Below, one piece after another: positions 13,211 to 23,587 of a stretch of DNA of 64,000 nucleotides. The stretch spans positions 199,613,962 through 199,677,961 of the forward strand of contig CM077644.1 in assembly GCA_039707465.1 (NCBI GenBank), written 5' to 3'. The number at the start of each line of letters is the position of its first letter. Positions within the stretch are counted from its first letter, which is position 1. Under the pieces are notes generated by a model. It was given only the letters and a program-made list of their open reading frames with translations. It was not told the origin of the DNA and did not search any database. The stretch is from Rhabdophis nuchalis (taxonomy: Eukaryota > Chordata > Lepidosauria > Squamata > Natricidae). The position numbers and the translations under genes are program-made.

Positions 13211-13784
13211 ATCTAGGGCATAGTCAGAGATATCATAACCATACTTCGAGATGCCTGTGTAATATCTCTGTTTAGTAAACTGTACTAGTTACCAGTTTTC
13301 ATTCAGGTACAATTTTAGGTGCTGGTAAGGTCCAAAATGCCCGAGTGCCTGATTACTTGAGGATTGCCTGTTTTCCCTAGTATTTGCCTAATTTGTTCAG
13401 TCTGTCAAGTTTGGTGTGTTCTGCATTCTTCCTCTCAAACAATACATCTATGGAAACCCTGGAAGTTCACCTTCTCTGTGGCAGCACCTGGAATGAGGTT
13501 GCTCTTGAAATTTGAACAGCTCCCACTCTCCTGGTATTTTGAAGAGCCTTAAAGCGCTGCTCTTTGCCCAGGCCTTTGGTGAAGATGACTGAACCTCTTT
13601 TGACCTTGGAATGTTTTATTTTGTTCCCATCTTGTTTTGTCATCCTTCCATCTCTATTCTTCCTTTGGTTCTTGTTGTTTTTCTTCTTTTTAATGTTTCA
13701 AACAGTTTGTAAACTACCTAGAGGTACTGGGAGTCAAGCTGGAGATGATGAATGATGATGATGATGATCTTAACTCCATTAACC

Positions 13785-14102
13785 CAGTGTTTCTCAATTA
13801 TTTTCTGTCATGCCCCCCTAGGAAGAAGAAAACATTTCGCGCCCCCCGCGCGACTGTAAATAGTATCATTTGTCTATAAAATTGTTATAAGTACACCTCT
13901 GCATAACACTGTATCCTTATTAACGTATAAGAGAATAAAAAAAGAAAGAAATGTGGATCAATTTACAACAAAGAATAGCTTTATTAACTGTAGCAGAAAA
14001 GATTTAAAGTGCATTAGAAATTAAAAATTTTTTTAACGCGCCCCCCTTTACGGAGCCTCGCGCCCCCCCTGGGGGGCCCGCCCCACTATTTGAGAAGCAC
14101 TG
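13785..14102. mobile_element. Non-autonomous hAT element, 318 bp
   Basis: Ends CAGTGTTTCTCAA and TTTGAGAAGCACTG, with the exact 8-bp duplication CATTAACC at 13,777-13,784 and 14,103-14,110. The interior has C-rich blocks (GCGCCCCCC) near both ends and an AT-rich middle. No transposase frame. Confidence 0.95.
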
Positions 14103-14794
14103 CATTAACCCAAGGATTATGAACTGTTAATTGGAGAATAGGATGCTCTGTGTCAAACTAGTCAGACCAAAGAGTTCAGAACCAGAAGTCAGTTAATCAA
14201 GTGTTTTGTATTATAATTTAGGAATTGTAAATGTTCTTGTCCTCTATTATCACAAGTCAATATTATCACATCCATTAAATTTGACAAATGCTCTGAAGGG
14301 GCATTTATATGACATATTCAAACCAATGACAAGTACAATAGATCACTTTAGTAAATAACTATTTATATCCTGTGACAATGCATTTTCATCAAATTATGAT
14401 CACAGGATTTGGATATGAAAATCCTATGTGAATATGACTGTAGAGGCTATTCTGGGCATTTTATTATGAATAATATTATTTTGAGATGGCAAGACAACAG
14501 TTGCTATGATACACTCATGACCACCAATCCATTCTCTAAACACTTGCTTTCTGAGCTTTCTGACAGCTTCATCTGTCAAACAAGCCAACTGAATAATAAT
14601 TAAAAAAAAATCATCCTAATGCAAAATGTAAAAGAAATCGGAATGTAGTTTATTTAAACACATAAGTATAAGGAAGCAGTGAATGTGAGTGTTATTGCAG
14701 ATAGTCCTCAACTTATGAACACAATTAAGCCCAAAATTTATGTCGCTAAGTGAAACATTTGCTAAGTGAGGTTAGTCCCATTGTATGACTTTTC

Positions 14795-15172
14795 TTTCTA
14801 TTGTTTTTTTTAATCTATAGTTTTTATTAGTTTACAGTATGACATACAAAGAGAATACAAAAGTAAATATTAGGGAAATAAGAGAAGGAGGAAAGCAAGG
14901 GGAAAAGAAAAAAAGGCATTGACTTCTGACTCCCTTCATGTAGTTAAAAAAAAGGCATTAGCATCCACCTTCAACTTTTTACTTTTACATAATAATATAA
15001 CCAACCATTTCTATAACAACAAATCTATCTAATCAGTAAAACTCAAAATCAAAGTTTCATTTCTTTCCACCTCAAGCACAAAGTCCAGAAGTAGAAATAA
15101 AGGTATTTGTGTTTTTTTCTTTAATCAAAGCAGTCAATTTAACTATCTCTGCTAACTCCATCAGTTTTTGAA
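14795..15172 (-). mobile_element. Probable L1-type LINE 3' UTR insertion
   Basis: It begins with a T-rich run, as expected for a minus-strand poly(A) tail, and continues in A/G-rich, low-coding sequence including GGCATTGACTTCTGACTCCC. It cleanly interrupts the Tigger element. The L1 assignment rests on remembered 3' UTR style and is tentative. Confidence 0.4.
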
Positions 15173-15283
15173 GCTACTGTTGTTAAGTGAATCATTGCAG
15201 TTGTTAAATTAGTAGCACGGTTGTTGAGTGCATCCTCATTGACTTTGTTTGTCAAAAGGTTGCAAAAAACTGTTCACATGACC

Positions 15284-15463
15284 CAGTGGTGGATTTCAAA
15301 TTTTTTAGAACCTACTCTGTAGGTGTGGCCTATTTTGTGGGCGTGGCTTGGCAGTCATGTGACAGGGTGGGAGTGGACACCTTTTAAAATGTGGTGAAAC
15401 TCATTTAACAACGCTCTTGCTTAGCAACCAAAATTTTGGACTCAATTGTGATGATAAATTCAT

Positions 15464-15535
<72 letters not shown>

Positions 15536-15696
15536 TCCTTCCTTTCCTTTCCTTTCCTTTCCTTCCTGTTGGGTCACTGGCAGCGGCGGGCCAGATTTAC
15601 TTCCAGGTACGCCAGTGGAACCCCCTCTCACCGGTTCTCTAAATTTCACCAACCGGTTCTCGCGAGTAGGTGCGAGCCTGCAGAAACCCACCACTG
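15284..15696. mobile_element. Non-autonomous hAT element, 413 bp
   Basis: Ends CAGTGGTGGATTTC and AGAAACCCACCACTG, with the 8-bp duplication ACATGACC at 15,276-15,283 and 15,697-15,704. It carries an internal (CTTT)n array. A close relative lies inverted at 36,882-37,254. Confidence 0.95.
15464..15565. repeat. (CTTT)n/(CCTTT)n microsatellite inside hAT element
   Basis: About 19 CTTT units followed by CCTTT pentamers. It gives spurious FFLSFFLS open frames. Confidence 0.95.
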
Positions 15697-15810
15697 ACAT
15701 GACCCCAAGACACTGCAACTGGCATAAATATGAACCAGTTGCCTAGCATCTGAATTTTGATCAAGTGACTATGTGGATGCTGCAATGGTCATAAGTCTGA
15801 AAAACTGTCA

Positions 15811-16212
15811 TGTCAGAGATCCAAATAATAGATTCTTAGCAAGCAAAACTCCGCAGCAGGTAGCTTCCTCAATTACTGGAAATATCCTATTGGTACATAT
15901 CTCATGCTAATTATTGGAAATATCATATTGGCACATATCTGGTGAAAACTGACTCTAAATGTTCCCGCAGTTTTCACCTAGTTAAAAGAAAGTTTTTCCA
16001 CAATCCCAAACAATCAGTCACATGGTCCCATCAAGAGGCTGTCTGGTCACCTGATGACCTCACTCTTCCTTCCATGGTCCAGGTATGAAAATGTCCTTAG
16101 TTCTCAAGAGAAAGTATTTTGTTTTGGCTACACAAACCCCTCTATCTCTAATCCCCTCTTCCTTTCCCTCAGCTCCAATATGGCTCCAGTCAGGTGAGCT
16201 TCAGGCTTGACA
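15811..16212. mobile_element. Solo-LTR-like segment
   Basis: It starts TGTCAGAGATCC and ends GGCTTGACA, inside the Tigger element. The TTCC...GGAAATATC...TTGG(T/C)ACAT internal pattern and the ATGGCTCCAG end resemble the clean solo LTR at 27,537-27,908. I cannot see a matching 5-bp target duplication. Four Tigger bases seem lost at the junction, so the borders are provisional. Confidence 0.5.
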
Positions 16213-16483
16213 TCACTTATTTCAGTGCCGTTGTAACTTTGAACAGTCGCTAGATGAACTGTTTTAAGTCAAGGATTACATGCATGCACTTCTGAGAAGT
16301 GTGAAACTTTCAGAGTACCATCAGTTCAGTTTATTTGGAAGGAGGTCTTTAGAGAACGGTGGTATTCTTATTGTATAAAATGTATTTATATTTATATGTC
16401 TGCTGTATATTAACAATCCATCAGATTCATCTTTTTCAACTGTTTCAATAAGGCTGCCTAGCATCACAAGCTTTCGTCTAGAC

Positions 16484-16618
16484 CAGGGGTCTCCAACCTT
16501 TGCAACTTTAAGTCTGAAGGACTTCAGCTCCCAGACTTCTCCAGCCAGCTTTGCTGGCTGGAGAAGTCTGGTGGCTGAAGTCCTTCAGACTTAAAGTTGC
16601 AAAGGTTGGAGACCCCTG
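16484..16618. mobile_element. Palindromic hAT MITE, 135 bp
   Basis: CAGGGGTCTCCAACC...GGTTGGAGACCCCTG, self-complementary throughout, with the 8-bp duplication GTCTAGAC on both sides (16,476-16,483; 16,619-16,626). Confidence 0.95.
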
Positions 16619-16626
16619 GTCTAGAC

Positions 16627-19539
16627 GACATAGTCAGATATTTGCTTTCTTAGCTCAGTTTCACTGAAGGCTGAATAAGCAACCACCACCGGAAACCTCA
16701 TCCTGTCCTTTTGGCCTGGTAGGATAAGAAGAAGAAGAATCGTTCATTCTGGTAATTTTACAGGATATGTTTGGGCAAAGGTTAGCTGTGCTTGATTTCT
16801 TGTGGTGGGCTCAGAGGAAAGCAAGCTAATGGCATCCTGAACCCCTTTGCAATTCTAGGTTTGAGAAACTTCTTTTAAAGGGCTACAATGATTGAGCTGA
16901 ATTATTTTTTTTTAGATGGCAATAAAAAGCCATTTCTCTCTCTCTCTTTTTGCTGCCATATAAAAATAATGCAGCAATTTTTGCAAATATTTTTGCATCC
17001 GAGATGTGATGGGCCTTATATAAATGCATTTACTAAAAAGCAAAGCCAATTTTTAAATAAATCTTGACAGGGTAAGGAAGAAATCTCATTGTAGGATAAA
17101 GGCATTTATTAGAGAAAATGCAATGTTCATTATCTGGGAAAAAGAAATCAGAAGCCCAGATACCGAAGAAGGAAGTCTTCGCCTGAAGACAAGGCATGGA
17201 AAAAGAATCTTGGAAATAAGATGAATATGAGTGAACAATGTGATGTGGCCACTAAAAAAGTCAAATCAAACGATGTAGTTATGGTGGCATGGTCACTTCC
17301 TACTTTCAATGATCTGTCCAGTTCTGTCCAGTATATACAACCAAGTTTATATGGAATGAAATCTTCATGTTAGGAGAAACTAAGGGAAGTGGATTATTTA
17401 GCCTTGAGAAAAGGAAACAGAAAGGGGAGGGGTGGGGGCAAAATTTTGAATCAGTGTCACCTGGAAAAACAACATGTTCCATTCTCTTTCATCCAAAAGA
17501 CAAAATGCGGCATAAAGATCTAAAGTTAGAAAAAGAAAAAGGGGAAAAGGCAGTTTTTGGTTAACAATAGAAAAATCTACCTAGCAGGGCAATTTGACAG
17601 TGATTGGCTGTCACTAGGCTATTCTTTGATACTAGGAAGCTGGTGGCTTAACCCAATCACTCCATGTATTCAGGTGGAAGCTGGACAGCCACCTGACAGA
17701 GCTTCTTTTACATTTGATTTCTATTTTGAGCATGGAGAGGCCTTGAAGGTTTAAATGCTTCCTCCAGGTATGATTCGATAAAATTTCAGGACTTCATATT
17801 GTACATTCTTGCTTTAACCCTATAAATGGAATAGCTCTTTATAGAGCTATGGTTTAATGGTAGCCTATGGTTAATATCCCTCCAAGTACAGCTAGGAGAT
17901 GATTATGGTAGGGGTTGTTCAATCACATAAGTCATTGGGAGGGTTTTGGGGAGGGTTTTAAAACTTTCTTTTATCATGAATTAAAGTCCACAATATGTAG
18001 TGAGCTAATATAGAGAGATTTCAGAGTTCCAATTAGAGTAAATGGCAGGCTACAACAGGATTATGCTCAACCCAATATAAGAAAACCACAATTCATTTAA
18101 GGGTATTTAACGGGATAGTTTGCATTTAATTTTAATACTCAATTTGAATAATATATCATAGTATGAGAGAAGAATAACCATCCATCTATTGATCTCCTTT
18201 ATCAGGAGGGAACAAAACATTTTCTTCTGGCAGCTCTTTGATTATGAGAATTGCAATTAGGAGTGGGTTTTTATGCATGATCCTGCTGAGATTTCAAATA
18301 GTATGAATTATATTGCTTTTATGTTAAGCAAATCAAGTGACACAATATTTATGGTATTGCCAATGAAAAGGAAGGAATTATTTAAAATGTTAGTGACTTT
18401 ACTGCTCTGTCTGTTATAGCTGAAGAGTTTTGATAAAAATATTATCTGCTATTTCTCATCATAGATGTAGCTCTTTTTATTGCATTAATACATACTTTAA
18501 AGCAATTGATATTACTACACATAAGTATTTATCAAATCCTATTTATGTCACTGATCTCTGGCTTCTTGGGTATAGTTAAGATTGGAGGCAGAATTAATTT
18601 TCACCTTGAAAGCACTTAGATACCTGAAGGTAGTGAAGAGATCAGGATTCTTCTACAAGAAATATAGCAATCCTTGATACAATTATGTTTTTTATCTTAT
18701 AAATGCAAGCACAAGTTGGTCATTTGCCCAGATTAATATACAACAACATGAATCTGGGCAAAAGTCCAAACAAATAGCAATATATATTCATATAATGCTG
18801 ATGAATGTGCAAAATGTTCCACTAAATAATAAGAGAAACAGATCTCTGCTTGCAGCCTCCCAGGATACTGATGACAAAGATAGGAAATTACAGAACAGTC
18901 AAAATGAATACCAGAGTAGCAAACTTATGCAGAAAAACAAATTAAGATAAAAGGAAAGCTAAAAGGAAAACAAATCCTGATTAACACTCAACGTTTCTTC
19001 TATGCCAGTCCCAAGATATAGCGTATGTATACATGTCCTTTAATAAAAGAGGATGCGGTTGAGTATGTAGCTATCCTTATTCAGGCCACAATGTCACCAT
19101 GGATGCTTTGTTCATAATGTGGCCATTAAATACAGCAGGACATTTATAGGAAAGTCTTGGATGACAAATGTAGCTACTATTATAATGGGTATAATGTCAG
19201 TTAATTTTATTAAAATTGGACAGAAGAGAAAATGAGCATAAGGTGAGAGGTAAGGAACATTAAATCAACAATTTAAGTTACAAGTCTTTTCCTATTTGCT
19301 ATTCTTGATTTGTGTTGGATTACAATTCTATGATGAGCAATTATTCCTATCATCCTAGTCACATAGTCAAATATGATGAATGTTATAGTCAATATATTTG
19401 GGGAATATCAACTTGGGGACAATTGATCTAAGGATTTGAAAAGGTCAGAGTGAGCAAAGAAATTGTAAATGTAAAAGGTAGTCAGGAATGAGATCATCCC
19501 ATACAGGGCTGATATTTAATAAGTTTTTTTAAAAAAATT
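16627..19539. other. 2.9 kb sequence, no gene seen
   Basis: AT-rich, with short open frames only and no motif recognised. Probably intergenic or intronic. Confidence 0.45.
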
Positions 19540-19630
19540 GTATCATTTTGTATGTATTTTAAATTCCTGTGTGCCGCCCTGGGTCCTTCTGGAGAAGGGC
19601 GGGATATAAATCAAATAAATAAATAAATAT
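19540..19630 (+). mobile_element. CR1/L2-type LINE 3' tail
   Basis: The plus strand reads GCCGCCCTGGGTCC, then GAAGGGCGGGATATAAAT, then AAATAAATAAATAAATA. It is the same tail as in the minus-strand copies elsewhere; only the last part of the element is present. Confidence 0.8.
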
Positions 19631-19847
19631 CTTGGAGTGATGGGTTGATACAAAAATAGAGGAGAAAGTACATTTATAGCCTTTGGAACATTCTGGAGAA
19701 TATATTTTTGCTTCTCTTCTTAACAATTTCTGAACATCTCTAAGGATCGAGATTGTTGTGATGGTTAAAGGATCAAGTTAGGACCTTGGTTTAAATCTGC
19801 AGTTAGCTATGAAGCCAATTGGGCAATGCCTTTCTGTCAGCCTAGTG

Positions 19848-20396
19848 CAGTGATGGCTAACCGTTTTCCCATCGTGTGCCAAAAGCAGAAGTAACGCAGA
19901 GGGGTCTTGTGCGGGTGTTCCCACAACCATGATGCTATGTATGCGACCCCCCTCCCCCAACTTTTGGCATGCAATGGACCTGTTTTTTGCCCTCCCCAGG
20001 CTCCAGAGGCTTCCTAGGAGACTGGAGAGGGTGAAAACAGCCTCCCCTTCCCCGAGGCCCTCCGGAGGCTTCCCTGAAGCCTTTGGAGCATGAAAAATGG
20101 CCCTATGGGTGGAATGAAGGTCACTTTTGGGTTGCCTATAGGGCTGTTTTTCATCCTCTGGAGCCTTCAGAAGGCTTCCCTGAAGCCTCCAGATGGTGAA
20201 AAATGGCCCATCATGCAAACCAGAAGTCAGGTCCTAAACTTTTGGTTTATGTGTCGGGTTGTTTTTCAGGGAAGCCTCCGGAGGGCAAAAAAACAGCCTT
20301 AAAAGAAGCCCGAGTTGAGAGAGAATGCCTCGTGTGCTCTAACAAATGGCTTCGCATGCCACCTATGGCACACATGCCATAGTTTCACCATCACAG
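19848..20396. mobile_element. Non-autonomous hAT element, 549 bp
   Basis: Starts CAGTGATGGCTAAC and ends CACCATCACAG. The flanks GCCTAGTG and GCCTAGTC match at 7 of 8 bases. The interior repeats 'CCTCCGGAGGCTTCCCTGAAGCC'-like blocks (given here only as a pattern) about three times, which explains the 146-codon minus-strand open frame. Related to 56,898-57,190. Confidence 0.85.
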
Positions 20397-20596
20397 GCCT
20401 AGTCATTTCTACAAAGTGGTGGTGGGGATAAAAACAGGAGTTTCCTTGGGCAGCATGGTGAGCTTCATTAGAATCACTTTCTGAAATCCTTTTCTTGGCT
20501 TAGCATATTTCAGGAGACCATCATGAATTTATATCATGGGGGAAAAATGTCAATATCTTTAGGGCCCCCATGAGACTTGTTTCTGTAGCATCAGTA

Positions 20597-21137
20597 CAAG
20601 TAGTCCTCAACTTATGACTGCAATGGAGTCTTCCTATTATGGTCAATAGCGATGGTTATAAAATGGGTCATCACACGATCAACCCAATTTTAATGATCTT
20701 TTGTGGTGGTTGTTAAGTGAATCTGTAGTCATTAAGTGAGCCCATTGTTCACAATGGGGTGCTTTTGCCAAAACTGAGGAATAAATGCCATTTTTTGGCA
20801 AAAACATTGTAAATCATGGTCACATGACTGCAAGACACTGCAAATGACTGTAAATGCAGGCCAGTTGCTGAGTGGCTGAAATGTGGTTATGTGACCATGG
20901 GAGGTATGGCCATAAGATCTTCCAAAGTGGATTGTACTGTAAGTACCTTTTTTTTGGGTGGGGTGGGTCCATCATAACTCTAAACCAGGGGTTCCCAAAC
21001 TTGGCAACTTTAAGACTCGTGGACTTCAACTACCAGAATTCTGGGAGTTGAAGTCCACAAGTCTTAAAGTTGCCAAGTTTGGGAACCCCTGCTCTAAACA
21101 GTCACTAAGCAACTGGTTGTAGGTAAAGGACTATCTG
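20597..21137 (+). mobile_element. Tigger-type element with nested hAT MITE
   Basis: Begins CAAGTAGTCCTCAACTTATG and ends AGGACTATCTG, flanked by TA on both sides. It has the same architecture as 14,698-16,262 (GTTGTTAAGTGAATC, GACTGCAAGACACTGCAA, AGTCACTAAGCAACTGGTTG). A 106-bp hAT MITE interrupts it. Confidence 0.8.
20986..21091. mobile_element. Palindromic hAT MITE, 106 bp
   Basis: CAGGGGTTCCCAAAC...GTTTGGGAACCCCTG with the exact 8-bp duplication CTCTAAAC on both sides. It lies inside a Tigger element and is therefore younger. Confidence 0.95.
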
Positions 21138-23109
21138 TACTTTATGACCAGAATGGCAGCATGGCTTTTCACACACTGAAGATGGGAGTGACTCAGAAAT
21201 ATTGTAGTGTGGCTCCTAAGAAAACGTAATGTTTTATTATAACTGCTCCTCACATCCATATTCCAAAAAGGATGAAGAGTTACACTCATGTGCACTAACT
21301 GTTGCAGCCCTTCACCCCTCAAAACATTTTTAAGTGCCATCTCCAGTGTGACAAGGCTTCAGATCTAGCAACTTTCATTTAAACATTCAAGGGAGTTGTT
21401 TTAAGTGAATATATATATTGGGAGGTTTTGCTTGGACATATTTTCATGGTATCAGCTGTTGCTATTATAAATGGACTAAGAAGGTACGAAGATGATTTTT
21501 GTTCTCTTCCTTATTAGTCTCTCCCTCTCTCTAAGCCAAGCTATAATTAGAAATATGGAAGACAGAAGAAGGATTTAAGGAAATCTTTTTCTCTGTATCA
21601 CTTTTCCAGATGTAGCTAAATCTAGAAAAAGTGGACTGGGAAGGGCTGGCATGATCTTCTATACTGATTGAGAATGATGCTGTCTTAACAGGTTAGCACC
21701 TAATTATTGCTTTTGAAGTGCAAGCCACCAAACCTTTACACAAAGGTGTCAATTTAAGATCCTTTTGATGCAATTAAAATTGTACCCTGACTCTAAATGG
21801 AAAAAGTCATACTAAACTTCATCTTTAATGAGAGTTGGTACCTCTTTTAAAAATGCTGATATTCTCAAAAGCCAAGAGGAGCTAGCTCGGGACTCTGCAT
21901 AAAACTTATCTATTTTAAAGGGAAGAACAAAGAAACTAAAAAGCAAATGCAGCAGCGATGTGTGAGGCAATTTAAATCAGAAGTACAGAAGAGGCTGAGG
22001 AAGAATAAAAGTCTCAACATTCCTTAAACATAATGTCATCTTCTTTCCATCAACCTGCTTCTTCCTTAAATTAACTGCACACTCATATTAAGTCACTTGG
22101 CTACAGGACCTTGCCTCTGATTTGCATCTGAATAACGCTGGATTCTTGTGGCTGCTTTTTTCATTATAAACTGACCCTTTTATAGCCGCTGCATTGTGGA
22201 GACAGAAGTGAAGGACTCTGCTTTGTGAATGATTTCAATTTACATAGGAATATGCCATCTTCTCCCTGAATGTCATATTTATTCCTTTCTAAACCTTGCC
22301 ACGGATTTATTACCGAGAATTCATGTTTAGAAGGAAACAAAACAAATAGGACAAACAAAGCCTGTGAACTGTATTATAAATGCAATTTTGCACTTGAAAA
22401 TTGCCCATTCTGGCTTGGCTTAGAGACAATAATTTGATTAGATTTCACACAACCTGGAGGCCATTGATAGATTTCTTACAGGATAAAAAAAAATAATCTT
22501 TTGACTTTGGGTTTTAGATTAGATTGGAGTTGACTGCAGAAATATTATAGCTTTTTAAATGCAAGGTTATTTACATTTAATAACTTGCCATCTTTTAAAT
22601 GAAATTATGGAAAGAACATTTATAAATGCTTTTTAGTATTTTAAATATTTTGTAAATTGGCACTAGTTCTTTAGACTTAGAGAGAGGTGTTTGAATTGTT
22701 AACATCTCTATACTAAAAGAAAAATGGAGGTTACTTTTGTTATATTTGTTAGATGTATTATTTTTTAGCATTTCTAATGGGTTTTGTCATTCTCTTTCCC
22801 TTTTATGTTCGTTTGTATTTTAATGTTTGCTGTTGAAACTTTATACACACACGTGCACATGCATGCACAGGGAGTGATATATGGCTTTGCTTGTCAAGTT
22901 AGGCCAAATCGCTGATTCACAAGCAAAATGGTTAGAAATCTGATCAAAGCCAGATCTCAAAAGGCTTATTGTAGTTAAGAATGCGGTAGAAGGGGATATC
23001 CATGTAGGGATTGTGGCATAGATAGATAGCAAATCTATCTAAATAGCAAATAGATAGCAAATGTGGCGCAGATAGATTGCCTACATAGCAAAAATGTGGA
23101 GTTTGATTG
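21138..23109. other. 2.0 kb sequence, no gene seen
   Basis: AT-rich with no coding signal. The end (23,015-23,100) has irregular GATAGATAGCAAAT repeats. Confidence 0.45.
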
Positions 23110-23587
23110 TTTGCCTACAGAGATTTCATTACTGACTAGTGATTATAGAGTTTGATCACTGTTTATATACTGTAGCTTGTCCTACCAATGATAGTGAATA
23201 TGATTTTCTCCTTGATAGTTCCTTGATTAGCCACTGTTTTCTGCTGGATCATCTGGTCCTAATTCTTGATTTTCTGGATGTTGGATACTGGCAAGGATGT
23301 ATTCTGGTCTTTTTGTTTCCTTTCTTGGCTTTTTTGTTTTTATTATTATCTTTTTTGAAAACGGTGTAAAAGTAGTTTATTTTTATGTGTCTATTGAGGG
23401 CTGATTTGTCTGAATGGCAAGCTTCCAGGAATTCCATAGCAATTTTGGATTTGGCTTGGTCTAGAATGCTCACAGGTTCTAGTTGAAATTACGGTTGAGT
23501 CTTCCATGAATTGTGAAAATATGAGATTTCCATTTTATCTTCTGACTGCTGGTTGGTGCTTCTGGATATACTCTGCTAGTTTTCTGC
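23110..23587 (-). mobile_element. Penelope-like element relic, right part of reading frame
   Basis: The minus-strand frame 23,249-23,473 reads SILDQAKSKIAMEFLEACHS and, a few residues on, NRHIKINYFY. It fits the 'R..R...EA..I......INR' pattern at the C-terminal GIY-YIG endonuclease end of Penelope-like elements. The following AAAACGGTGTAAAAGTAGTT tract is repeat-like. The younger LINE at 23,588 interrupts it, and its other part appears to be 25,991-26,460. Assignment is by pattern memory only. Confidence 0.45.

Larger units (their letters stand above)
11900..13770 (+). mobile_element. Old CR1/L2-type LINE copy (RT relic)
   Basis: Broken plus-strand frames align in order with the readable LINE at 23.6-26.0 kb: FNIYMKSLG near 12,580, a decayed LSQCLEAED near 12,700, ALQTFTAALVTSLLDNCNLL near 12,960, then LYMGLFLK. 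This is the palm and thumb region of a non-LTR reverse transcriptase. Many stops and frame changes mark it as old. The 3' end is GATGATGATGAT repeats at 13,745-13,770. A hAT MITE (13,071-13,210) interrupts it and a (TG)n array (12,404-12,446) has grown inside it. Confidence 0.8.
14698..16262 (+). mobile_element. Tigger/mariner-type element split by three insertions
   Basis: The left end AGATAGTCCTCAACTTATGA (14,699) and right end around GTTGTAACTTTGAACAGTCG...AAGTCAAGGATTACA are typical of a short squamate Tigger-like MITE; sister fragments occur at 20,597, 26,815 and 41,755. Internal pieces resume at about 15,173 (GTTGTTAAGTGAATC), 15,697 (after a hAT element) and 16,213 (CACTTATTTCAGTGCCGTTG). 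The gaps hold a probable L1 3' end, a 413-bp hAT element and an LTR-like segment. Confidence 0.75.

Noticed and set aside
19778..20218. 146-codon minus-strand frame
   Set aside because: Lies inside a hAT element made of GC-rich internal repeats. No transposase or other motif.
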